DNA of 44,489 nt from an uncultured Bulleidia sp. (GTDB lineage Bacteria; Bacillota_I; Bacilli_A; Erysipelotrichales; Erysipelotrichaceae): contig CAKVBD010000018.1 in the NCBI GenBank assembly GCA_934725105.1, forward strand, positions 1-44,489, given 5' to 3'. The position numbers and the translations under genes were made by a program. The notes below the pieces were generated by a model. The model was not told the DNA's origin. It made no database searches and saw nothing but the letters and a program-made list of their open reading frames with translations. This document shows, in pieces, positions 33,071-40,254 of the stretch (positions are counted from its first letter, which is position 1; each line of letters opens with the position of its first letter).

Positions 33071-33310
33071 ATATACATATTGTTCAACCAGATGATGTCT
33101 TTGTGCCATACCAACCAGTGTTCTTTCTACACCAACGCGGATATCATTATATTCATCCAATGTTGCAGCCATCATAAGTTCATCTTCTAGATTACTCAAC
33201 AATTTATGAAACTGTTCCAAAAAGAAACCTTTTGGAAGCTGATAACTATCTTGTACCCAGCCACACATGTTTAATACATCATGTCTAACTTCATCTCTAT
33301 TCTTAACCAT
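33056..33310 (-). CDS. Small conserved-looking hypothetical protein (84 residues)
   Basis: I do not recognise this protein. It is mainly helical by eye (EQFHKLLSNLEDELMMAATL, VGVERTLVGMAQRHHLVEQY), soluble, with one Cys-Gly-Trp (NMCGWVQDSY) and a charged N-terminus. The start is taken as ATG 33310; a GTG four codons earlier is possible, and neither has a convincing ribosome site. A dedicated terminator at its end supports it as a real gene. It lies 49 bp after the radical SAM gene in the same direction and is probably co-transcribed with it. Confidence 0.55.
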   Translation of the reverse strand: MVKNRDEVRHDVLNMCGWVQDSYQLPKGFFLEQFHKLLSNLEDELMMAATLDEYNDIRVGVERTLVGMAQRHHLVEQYVYKEVE

Positions 33311-33359
33311 ACTTGTTGCCACTTACTTCTATTGCATTCATCTTACAACAAATTCACAC

Positions 33360-34283
33360 TCATTTGTGAATAAAACAACCCTGTTCAATATTTTTTATCT
33401 TTAAAGTATGCAAAATCTGATTTAAGACATGTCTTTTATTCATTGACCAGACTGGTGCAAGCAATAAATCAGAAGCACCATCTCCTGTTAAACGATGAAT
33501 AACAATATTCTCATCCAGATAGCCAATACAGTCCGTAATGATATCAATGTATTCCTCTAAAGATAATACATGAAATAGTGATGGATCCTTTTCATAGAGT
33601 CTTCCAAGATCACAGCCTTTGAGATAATGTAATAGCTGTAATTTAATTCCAAAGATTTTCTTTTTGTTTAAATACTGAATTGTTTCAATCATGTCCTGCT
33701 TTGTCTCATTTGGCAAACCAAGAATCACATGTACAATCACTGGAATATCAATTGCATGTAACGCATCAACACACGCATCAAATACAGATAATGGATAGCC
33801 TCTGCGAATAAACAATGCACTTTTCGGATGAATTGTCTGCAGACCCAATTCAATCCATATAAATTTATCAGGATATTCCTGTCTCAGTTTCTGCAATAAT
33901 GCAACCGTATCTTCGTGGATACAGTCTGGACGTGTTGCAATCGAAAGACCACAAAATAATGGATCCTTTAAAGCACTCGAAAATAAATGTTCTAATGTTT
34001 CAATGGGTGCATATGTATTTGTATATGCTTGAAAATATGCAATATAATCACCAGCATCTGCATCTTGATGATTATAGATCAGCTCCTCTTTTGTTAAGGA
34101 TTGTCCCGTATACTTAATCGCAAAATCACCAGAACCACCTTCATCACAAAAGATGCATCCACGATGGTCAATCCTTCCATCACGATTTGGACAAGTCATA
34201 TCTGCATCCAGTGCAACACGATATAGTTTTCTTTGAAATGTATTTTTACAATAGTCTGTAAATGAATTGTAATATTTCTGCAT
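33360..34283 (-). CDS. TIGR01212-family (YhcC-like) radical SAM protein
   Basis: The 307-residue protein has the unusual cysteine spacing of this family, CPNRDGRIDHRGCIFC, which ligates the [4Fe-4S] cluster that cleaves SAM. GGSGDF, SIATRPDCI, WIELGLQTIHPKSA and HVILGLPNET are further radical-SAM barrel motifs of the elongator-protein-3-like group. The reaction is not known to me with certainty. I start it at MQKYYNSF (34283). No Shine-Dalgarno sequence is visible; TATAAT lies 6 nt before the ATG and overlaps the patatin stop codon, so a leaderless transcript is likely in addition to read-through. Confidence 0.85.
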   Translation of the reverse strand: MQKYYNSFTDYCKNTFQRKLYRVALDADMTCPNRDGRIDHRGCIFCDEGGSGDFAIKYTGQSLTKEELIYNHQDADAGDYIAYFQAYTNTYAPIETLEHLFSSALKDPLFCGLSIATRPDCIHEDTVALLQKLRQEYPDKFIWIELGLQTIHPKSALFIRRGYPLSVFDACVDALHAIDIPVIVHVILGLPNETKQDMIETIQYLNKKKIFGIKLQLLHYLKGCDLGRLYEKDPSLFHVLSLEEYIDIITDCIGYLDENIVIHRLTGDGASDLLLAPVWSMNKRHVLNQILHTLKIKNIEQGCFIHK

Positions 34284-34289
34284 GTATCT

Positions 34290-34295
34290 ATTATA
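34290..34295 (-). promoter_or_regulatory. Candidate leaderless -10 (TATAAT) for the radical SAM gene
   Basis: TATAAT on the minus strand is followed by exactly 6 nt and then ATG, the same geometry as at the sirtuin gene. The -35 is weak and no ribosome site is present. Confidence 0.45.
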
Positions 34296-35127
34296 CAAAA
34301 TTCAAGATACTTTTTGCTTCTTCATACCCTTTATAATATAAAGCTTCAATACTATCTTTATCTTTTGTTAATGTCTTCATGTTTCCAATACTGTCTGGTG
34401 CAACAATGCAAACTTTTCCCTGTACTTGAAGATATTCACAGGCATCTACCTGTTGATTATAGACAACAGAACGATTTCGCATTGCGAAAGAAGCATTTGG
34501 ATAATGTGGATGTAAAAGATCTGCGATGATCTTGTCATTCTTTGGAATTCTTCGATAATCTTCTGGACGTGTCAGAATCACAACGACTTTATCACAGCCT
34601 GCTTCAAATGCCTTTTCATATGGAACAGGATCAGAGAGACCACCATCAAAATATGGAATGCCATCCACTTTATATGGTCGATTGATGACAGGCACACAAC
34701 AGCTAGCCTTGATTGGATCATACGAATCCTGACGCATATCATACTTTTGGAAGTAATGTGGAAGGCCCGTATTGGCATCTGTCGCAACAATCATCATATC
34801 TCTAGGATCATTCCGGATTGTTTTCCAGTCTAGAGGATAATCTCCTTCATGATCAGATAAAGAGGAATAAATATAATCCAGACCAATATAGGAACCAGTA
34901 TGCATTAAATTCTTCACACCCATATATTGTTCTCTTTGAAAATATTCTGTATAGAAAACAAAGTTTCTTCCCTTTTGATTTGCCATGTAGGAAGAAATAT
35001 TGGCAGCACCAGCACTCACACCAATTCCAAAATCAAAGCGAATGCCCTGTTCCATACAATAATCCAGTACTCCAGCACCAAATGATCCCCTTAATCCTCC
35101 ACCAACATCAACAACGCCAATCTTCAT
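34291..35127 (-). CDS. Patatin-like phospholipase (YjjU/RssA group)
   Basis: The 278-residue protein has the Ser-Asp dyad layout of patatins: the oxyanion loop VGGGLRGSFGAG (8-19), the nucleophile elbow GVSAG (Ser38) and the Asp in YFDGGLSDPVPYEKA (~158-172). It should hydrolyse acyl esters of lipids. KSxxGxx-type membrane segments and a signal peptide are absent, so it is cytosolic or membrane-peripheral. GGAGGTAGC precedes the ATG. The 190-bp gap upstream holds an unexplained inverted repeat and the MATE terminator. Confidence 0.88.
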   Translation of the reverse strand: MKIGVVDVGGGLRGSFGAGVLDYCMEQGIRFDFGIGVSAGAANISSYMANQKGRNFVFYTEYFQREQYMGVKNLMHTGSYIGLDYIYSSLSDHEGDYPLDWKTIRNDPRDMMIVATDANTGLPHYFQKYDMRQDSYDPIKASCCVPVINRPYKVDGIPYFDGGLSDPVPYEKAFEAGCDKVVVILTRPEDYRRIPKNDKIIADLLHPHYPNASFAMRNRSVVYNQQVDACEYLQVQGKVCIVAPDSIGNMKTLTKDKDSIEALYYKGYEEAKSILNFV

Positions 35128-35250
35128 ATGCTACCTCCACTTTTATCCATTAGTATCTACTGTTTTTTCTTTGTTTTCTAGAAACAGATGTTTGAAAATG
35201 TATAAAAGAAAGGATAAGCAATCAAAGGATTTCAATAGTGATTGGTTATT

Positions 35251-35295
35251 TTTAGGGAACTTTTTTACTTGAAATATACAAAAAAGTTCCCTAAA
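35251..35295. repeat. Unexplained 16-bp perfect inverted repeat with 13-nt loop
   Basis: TTTAGGGAACTTTTTT (35251-35266) is repeated in exact reverse complement at 35280-35295. It stands 14 bp beyond the MATE terminator, in the gap before the patatin gene. It could be a second terminator, a protein site or a relic of a miniature mobile element; no flanking duplication is obvious. Confidence 0.7.
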
Positions 35296-35304
35296 TGATA
35301 TTTG

Positions 35305-35331
35305 AAAAAAAGATCCTCAACGTTGAGGACC
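35305..35331 (-). terminator. Intrinsic terminator of the NdpA-HD-MATE operon
   Basis: On the minus strand the palindrome TCCTCAACGTTGAGGA is followed by TCTTTTTTT. The MATE stop codon TGA is inside the hairpin. Confidence 0.88.
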
Positions 35332-36675
35332 TTTCGCTAAGATTTTATTGAAGCGTGTCATAAATGTAATTGTTGTGACGGTTGCTGCTAAGATATCACT
35401 GACAGGTTCTGCTAAGAATACCGCAAATACCTTATCACTCATAAACATAGGAAGAATCAAAATCAGTGGAATCAATAGAATCAGCTTTCTCAATACTGCC
35501 AGGAATAAAGATATCTTTGCCTGTGACAAGCCAACAAATGTATTTTGACAGCTGATCTGAAAACCAGTTGCAAATATACCAGCCATATAAATTCTCATCA
35601 CATTCGCTGTATAGCTTGTTAAAGCAACATCGGATGTAAAAATAGAAGCAAATACATTTGGCAAGAACATCATCAACAAGAAGAAACTGCAAGAATACAC
35701 TGCACACACAACCAATTCACATACAAATGCCTTCTTGACTCTATCATTATTTCCAGCACCGAAGTTATAAGAAATAATTGTCTGACCACCTTGTACAATT
35801 CCTTGTAGAGGCATAGAACAAAGCTGAGAAACACTTGTGATAATTGTCATTGCACCTACCGCAATATCTCCACCATATCTAGCAAGAGAACTTGTAAATG
35901 TCATCGAAAGAAGACTTTCTGTAGAAATCATAACAAATGTAGAAGATCCTAATGCTAAGCAAGGCATTAAAATATCCTTTTCAATCTTCATATATTCTTT
36001 CTTTAAATGCAGAATTGTTTTCTTTCCACACAAGAACTTCAATATCCATAATGCACCAACAGCCTGAGAAAGAACGGTTGCGATTGCAGCACCCTGCACA
36101 CCCATATCAAAGATAAAGATGAAGATAGGGTCTAAGATAATATTAATGACAGCACCAATCACTGTAGTCAGCATACTTGTTTTCGCAAAGCCCTGGATTG
36201 TGATAAATGGATTCATACCAAGTACAATTAATACAACGACAGTTCCAAGAATATAAATTCTTGCATATGATAATGCATATGGAAGTGTTGCTGCACTTGC
36301 CCCAAACATTGTTAATAACTGTGGTGCAAATACATAGAATATAATTGTCAGTATCACTGCGACAATCAATGAGAAAGAAAAGCAGTTTCCAATAACTTTT
36401 TCAGCTTTCTCATTTTCTTTTGCTCCAAAGAAAATGGATGCCTTTGGTGCACCGCCACTGCCCGCAAACATTGCAAATGCATTGATCATCATTAGAATTG
36501 GTGTAAATAAACCAACACCTGTTAAAGCTGCTGCACCAATTCCAGGAATATGACCAATATAAATACGGTCAACAATGTTATATAAAAGATTTACGATCTG
36601 TGCGACAACCGCAGGTATCGCTAAGGAAGCAAGAAGCTTTCCTATGTTTTCTGTTCCAAGTTTTTCCTTATTCAT
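35317..36675 (-). CDS. MATE family efflux transporter
   Basis: The 452-residue protein has about 12 membrane helices in two similar halves. The N-terminus ENIGKLLASLAIPAVVAQIVNLLYNIVDRIYIGH is the hallmark start of DinF/NorM-related MATE proteins, and YNFGAGNNDRVKKAF stands at the start of the second half's conserved segment. It would export cationic compounds with Na+ or H+ exchange; the substrate is unknown. The start overlaps the HD-domain gene by 8 bp, and the stop codon is part of the terminator. Confidence 0.92.
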   Translation of the reverse strand: MNKEKLGTENIGKLLASLAIPAVVAQIVNLLYNIVDRIYIGHIPGIGAAALTGVGLFTPILMMINAFAMFAGSGGAPKASIFFGAKENEKAEKVIGNCFSFSLIVAVILTIIFYVFAPQLLTMFGASAATLPYALSYARIYILGTVVVLIVLGMNPFITIQGFAKTSMLTTVIGAVINIILDPIFIFIFDMGVQGAAIATVLSQAVGALWILKFLCGKKTILHLKKEYMKIEKDILMPCLALGSSTFVMISTESLLSMTFTSSLARYGGDIAVGAMTIITSVSQLCSMPLQGIVQGGQTIISYNFGAGNNDRVKKAFVCELVVCAVYSCSFFLLMMFLPNVFASIFTSDVALTSYTANVMRIYMAGIFATGFQISCQNTFVGLSQAKISLFLAVLRKLILLIPLILILPMFMSDKVFAVFLAEPVSDILAATVTTITFMTRFNKILAKGPQR

Positions 36676-37450
36676 TCGTCTCTATCCTTTGTTTTATAAT
36701 GTTTTCTATTGTTTGAAGCATTGCATCAAACGTATGGATTGTTTCAGGATTTTCAAATCCAATACGATCAATCATTCTTTGTAAATAATTCTGTTTCTGA
36801 ATATATTTTAAAGCAGGCACATAATTCACATCATAGATAAATGCCAAACGCATCACATATACATCTGCTCCACTCTTTCTTCCACCAGAAACAATACAAT
36901 GTCCTTCATAGAACTGTTTTTCAATTTCTTTTGAAATCTTTGACTGTTTGATTTCATCTTCCTTGATAAACAAGAAATCATCCACAGGATCTTCAATATG
37001 CACACGGAAGATATCTGTTTTATCCGCATCACGAATGACTTTCGCATGCATCAATGTATTTTTATCCAAACCATCCGCAATGGCATATTTGTTGTGATTC
37101 GAAATTGCCTGAAAAATAGTATCATCATATTTCTCATCTTCCACAAATGAGCGAATCAAGTGATTTTCTTTCAAGATTTCAACACCAAGCTGTGCATGAT
37201 CTACCGTCAGATAATCACGAAAATCATGAAATCTACGCAATTGTTCAAACCGACCAATATCATGCAGTAAACCAATCACTTTCGCAAGCTGTACATTTTC
37301 TTCATCTAGTCCAATGCCTCTCGCAATCATTTCAGATAATTCCGCAACTTTCATTGTATGAACAATCTTTAAGCGAACTTTTCCATCATTTGCATCATAG
37401 TTTTTCACATAAGCCTGAAAAGCATGCAATGCCTTATCATAATCAATCAT
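36668..37450 (-). CDS. HD-domain phosphohydrolase
   Basis: The 260-residue protein has the metal-binding HD pattern: VHTMKVAELSEMIA (His), GLLHDIGRFEQ (His-Asp), SNHNKYAIADGL and VIRDADKTDIFRV (late Asp). It should cleave phosphomonoesters or nucleotides; the substrate cannot be read from sequence. It starts 2 bp after the NdpA-like gene and overlaps MATE by 8 bp, so the three are one transcript. Confidence 0.82.
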   Translation of the reverse strand: MIDYDKALHAFQAYVKNYDANDGKVRLKIVHTMKVAELSEMIARGIGLDEENVQLAKVIGLLHDIGRFEQLRRFHDFRDYLTVDHAQLGVEILKENHLIRSFVEDEKYDDTIFQAISNHNKYAIADGLDKNTLMHAKVIRDADKTDIFRVHIEDPVDDFLFIKEDEIKQSKISKEIEKQFYEGHCIVSGGRKSGADVYVMRLAFIYDVNYVPALKYIQKQNYLQRMIDRIGFENPETIHTFDAMLQTIENIIKQRIETNE

Positions 37451-37452
37451 AT

Positions 37453-38457
37453 TTATGCCTTATTTGTAATCTTTCCTATATTCTTGATTTCAATTGTAAT
37501 CGTACCATCCTGATGATTCACAAATTCAATAAAATTTGAATTTTCAGAATATTCCGTTGGAAATGACAATTCAATTCCAGTATCTGTCTTGATTTTTTGA
37601 TTTTTCAGCTTCTTTGTCACGTATTGCTTTGGTACTTCTACTTCTTTTGGAAGTTCATGTTCTAAAGAGGCGGAAATAAATGTATTCTGCATTTCTTCAG
37701 ATTCATTGAATACGTTTGCCGCAAGATCTTCTCGCGTCATAGGAACTTCTTCTTCCACACTGCCTTTCACATAGTTTTTATATTTTGATAATAACAATGT
37801 TGGGTTTGTATCTGTTTTTATCGCAACTTCCTTCACAACTTCATGCACTTCCTTTAAAACTTCTTCTTTGCTCTTTTCACAAGAACAATCCAGAATCATT
37901 TCCTGCATCACTTCTACATCCACTACATTCCATTTCATCTGATCCAGTAAATGAATTTCCTGATTTGTTTTATTGATATATGCAAATGTAGAAATCTTCT
38001 TTGTTGCTGATGGAAGAAGAGAATGCTGCTGAATGATCGTATTTGTAATCAATACACCATCCTGTTTTGTTAAATGTGTATATGCCATCTGATTTTCTAA
38101 AACAAGAAGCGCAACATATGGAACATCATCATATGTGTAATCTATTATCAATACATCATTTGCTGGATTCTCACAATTCTTGAGATATCCTTCTAACATG
38201 TTTGCTACATTTAAAGAATAGTCTACAAAGTTATATACATTATTTGAATAGTCATTTAACAGCTTCAAAAATTGACTCTCTTCATGAAAACAACCTTCTT
38301 GACATCTCAGATCATTCATAATCTTTTGAATCTGACGATGAACATATGTTTCAATGATCGTATCATCCATATTCAATGAACTCTGTGATAAGACCGTTGT
38401 ACCTGCACTAAAATCAAAAATATGTAATATTGCCGCATTTACAAATATTGCTGCCAT
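37453..38457 (-). CDS. Nucleoid-associated protein, NdpA (37-kDa) family
   Basis: The 334-residue protein begins NAAILHIFDFSAGTTVLSQSSLN, the typical first strand-helix of NdpA-family proteins in Bacillota, and has the central FAYINKTNQEIHLLDQMKW segment. The biochemical role is not settled; Escherichia coli NdpA (YejK) co-purifies with the nucleoid. GGAGGGTAT precedes ATG. A terminator hairpin ends 15 bp before this start, so the gene either has a promoter inside the upstream flavoprotein gene or depends on read-through. Confidence 0.75.
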   Translation of the reverse strand: MAAIFVNAAILHIFDFSAGTTVLSQSSLNMDDTIIETYVHRQIQKIMNDLRCQEGCFHEESQFLKLLNDYSNNVYNFVDYSLNVANMLEGYLKNCENPANDVLIIDYTYDDVPYVALLVLENQMAYTHLTKQDGVLITNTIIQQHSLLPSATKKISTFAYINKTNQEIHLLDQMKWNVVDVEVMQEMILDCSCEKSKEEVLKEVHEVVKEVAIKTDTNPTLLLSKYKNYVKGSVEEEVPMTREDLAANVFNESEEMQNTFISASLEHELPKEVEVPKQYVTKKLKNQKIKTDTGIELSFPTEYSENSNFIEFVNHQDGTITIEIKNIGKITNKA

Positions 38458-38471
38458 ATACCCTCCAATCG

Positions 38472-38501
38472 AAAAAAAGAAGAAAGCTGCTGCTTCCTTC
38501 T
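38472..38501 (-). terminator. Terminator/attenuator hairpin between the GltD-like and NdpA-like genes
   Basis: On the minus strand AGAAGGAAGC pairs with GCTTTCTTCT (one G-U pair, 4-nt loop) and is followed by seven T residues. The ribosome site of the next gene starts 6 nt later. Confidence 0.78.
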
Positions 38502-38513
38502 ATCTATTCTACT

Positions 38514-39428
38514 TCATTCTTCAAAGGATTGTACAATTTCTTTTGCAAGAGCCTTGCCTTCTAATACAGCACTGCCAATTGTTGCAGGTCCTGTATATGC
38601 ATCTCCCATAATATAAACATTCTCCAAGGAAGAAACATGTCCTTCTTTCTTTTCTAGAGAATCATGCAATGGCTTGAAGTTAACCTTCTGACCAATTGCC
38701 ATCACAATCAAGTCAGCTTTTTCGACATATTCACTACCAGCAACTTCATGTGTACTTCTTCTGCCGCTTTCATCAGGTTCCCCAAGTTCCATCTTTACGA
38801 CTTTCGCACCAACGACCTGACCATTTTCATCTCTCAGGATTTCTTTAATATTTTCCAGGAAATTGAATACAACGCCTTCTTTTCTAGCATCACGAATTTC
38901 AACCTTGTTCGCAGGCATTTCTTCTTCACTTCTACGATATACAATTTTCACATCATCAATGATACGCACTAAAGATCTCGCACAATCCATTGCGACGTTT
39001 CCACCACCCCATACAATCGCATGATGGTATTTCTTATAGTCATCATGATTGTGGTTGATATTCAAATCATAGAGCAGTGTTAATCCAGCGTATAGTCCAT
39101 TTCCTGTATCAAATCCAAATGTATTTTCTACCTGTGCCCCAATTGCCACAACAACACGATCATATTCTTTCTGCAGCTTTTCGAATAATGCATGATTTAC
39201 TTCTGTATTAAAATGAAACTTTACACCATTTTCAACAAGTCCTTCATATGCCTTTGTTAAAAATGTTTTTGGCATACGATAATCAGGAATGCCTGTATAG
39301 ATTGCTCCACCAATTTCTTTTTCTTTTTCAAAGATATCAATATCAAATGCATTTGTTTTTACAAGCTCCTGTGCCAGTGTATATCCTGCAGGACCTGCAC
39401 CAATAATTGCCAAAGAATGTCTGTCCAT
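38514..39428 (-). CDS. GltD-like FAD/NAD(P)-dependent oxidoreductase lacking the Fe-S domain
   Basis: The 304-residue flavoprotein has the FAD loop GAGPAGYTLAQEL, then IFEKEKEIGGAIYTGIPDYRMPK, the second dinucleotide loop WGGGNVAMDCARSL with YRRSEEEMPANKVE, and IMGDAYTGPATIGSAVLEG at the end. These are the motifs of glutamate synthase small subunit, NfnB and dihydropyrimidine dehydrogenase flavoprotein halves. Those proteins carry ~140 residues with two [4Fe-4S] clusters at the N-terminus; here the chain starts directly at the FAD fold. I use ATG 39428 because GAGGTGAAG lies 6 nt upstream. No glutamate synthase large subunit is near. Electron partner unknown. Confidence 0.8.
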   Translation of the reverse strand: MDRHSLAIIGAGPAGYTLAQELVKTNAFDIDIFEKEKEIGGAIYTGIPDYRMPKTFLTKAYEGLVENGVKFHFNTEVNHALFEKLQKEYDRVVVAIGAQVENTFGFDTGNGLYAGLTLLYDLNINHNHDDYKKYHHAIVWGGGNVAMDCARSLVRIIDDVKIVYRRSEEEMPANKVEIRDARKEGVVFNFLENIKEILRDENGQVVGAKVVKMELGEPDESGRRSTHEVAGSEYVEKADLIVMAIGQKVNFKPLHDSLEKKEGHVSSLENVYIMGDAYTGPATIGSAVLEGKALAKEIVQSFEE

Positions 39429-39446
39429 TTTCTTCACCTCGCAGTT

Positions 39447-39475
39447 ATTATCGCAATTCATTCGGTGATATGCAA
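39447..39475 (-). promoter_or_regulatory. Promoter of the GltD-like gene
   Basis: On the minus strand TTGCAT (39475-39470) and GATAAT (39452-39447) are 17 bp apart and end close to GAGGTG. It is divergent from and overlaps the upstream region of the sirtuin promoter. Confidence 0.6.
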
Positions 39476-39486
39476 ACATTTTGCAT

Positions 39487-39492
39487 TATAAT
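39487..39492 (+). promoter_or_regulatory. Leaderless promoter -10 (TATAAT) of the sirtuin operon
   Basis: TATAAT is followed by 6 nt (ACTTGC) and the ATG at 39499, so transcription should start at or next to the start codon. No Shine-Dalgarno sequence exists in this interval; no consensus -35 is seen. Confidence 0.55.
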
Positions 39493-39498
39493 ACTTGC

Positions 39499-40242
39499 AT
39501 GAAAGACTTCAATGAACAAATTAAGACATTAAAAGAAATGATTGAAGAAAGCCATACAATTGCTTTCTTCACAGGTGCGGGCATTTCCACACTCTCAGGC
39601 ATCCCAGATTTCAGAAGCAAGAATGGATTATATTCCAATCGCTACCATGGGAAAAAGCCAGAAAAAATACTACATATTAAATTTTTCAATAAACATCCAG
39701 ACGAATTCTATGAATTCTATCGAGAAAAGCTGTTAATCGATAACATTGATCCAAATGTGATCCATTTATTTATTTCAGAATTACAACTGCTTGGCAAACA
39801 AGTGACTGTAGTGACACAGAATATTGATGGTTTACATGAAAAAGCAGGTTCATTAAAAATCCATAACCTGCATGGAACAATTCATAAAAACTATTGTGTT
39901 GACTGTAAAAAGGAATATGACATTGATTACATCAAACAGGCACAAGGCATTCCACGTTGTCAAGAATGTGGTGGTATCATCCGTCCTGCAATTACATTCT
40001 ATGGAGAATTTCTAGACAAAGAAACGTTCAAACAGGCACGTCTGGATACAAAAAATGCAGATCTATTGATTGTCCTTGGTACATCTTTAGTTGTATATCC
40101 CGCAAGTGAAATTGTTTCTCAATTTCGCGGAAAGCATTTAGTCATCATCAATAAAAAACGGACAAAGTTTAACTACCAGGCAAATCTCGTCATTCAGGAA
40201 GATTTTGCTAAAGTATTTAATGCGTTGTTAAAAGAATTATAG
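39499..40242 (+). CDS. Sir2-family NAD-dependent protein deacylase (sirtuin)
   Basis: The 247-residue protein has FFTGAGISTLSGIPDFRSKNG (NAD-binding), TQNIDGLHEKAG, the catalytic His in NLHGTIHKNYC, a four-Cys zinc site (CVDC and CQEC) and GTSLVVYPASEI. It removes acyl groups from lysine, consuming NAD+. The start at 39499 fits the conserved N-terminal length; an in-frame TTG at 39481 lies upstream of the -10. Genes for two ABC exporter halves follow, the first 12 bp downstream, so it heads a three-gene operon. Confidence 0.93.
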   Translation: MKDFNEQIKTLKEMIEESHTIAFFTGAGISTLSGIPDFRSKNGLYSNRYHGKKPEKILHIKFFNKHPDEFYEFYREKLLIDNIDPNVIHLFISELQLLGKQVTVVTQNIDGLHEKAGSLKIHNLHGTIHKNYCVDCKKEYDIDYIKQAQGIPRCQECGGIIRPAITFYGEFLDKETFKQARLDTKNADLLIVLGTSLVVYPASEIVSQFRGKHLVIINKKRTKFNYQANLVIQEDFAKVFNALLKEL

Positions 40243-40254
40243 AAGAAGGTTTGC

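Noticed and set aside
39481..39498. TTG start of the sirtuin
   Set aside because: It lies upstream of the TATAAT that drives the gene and adds residues not expected in the family; ATG 39499 is preferred.
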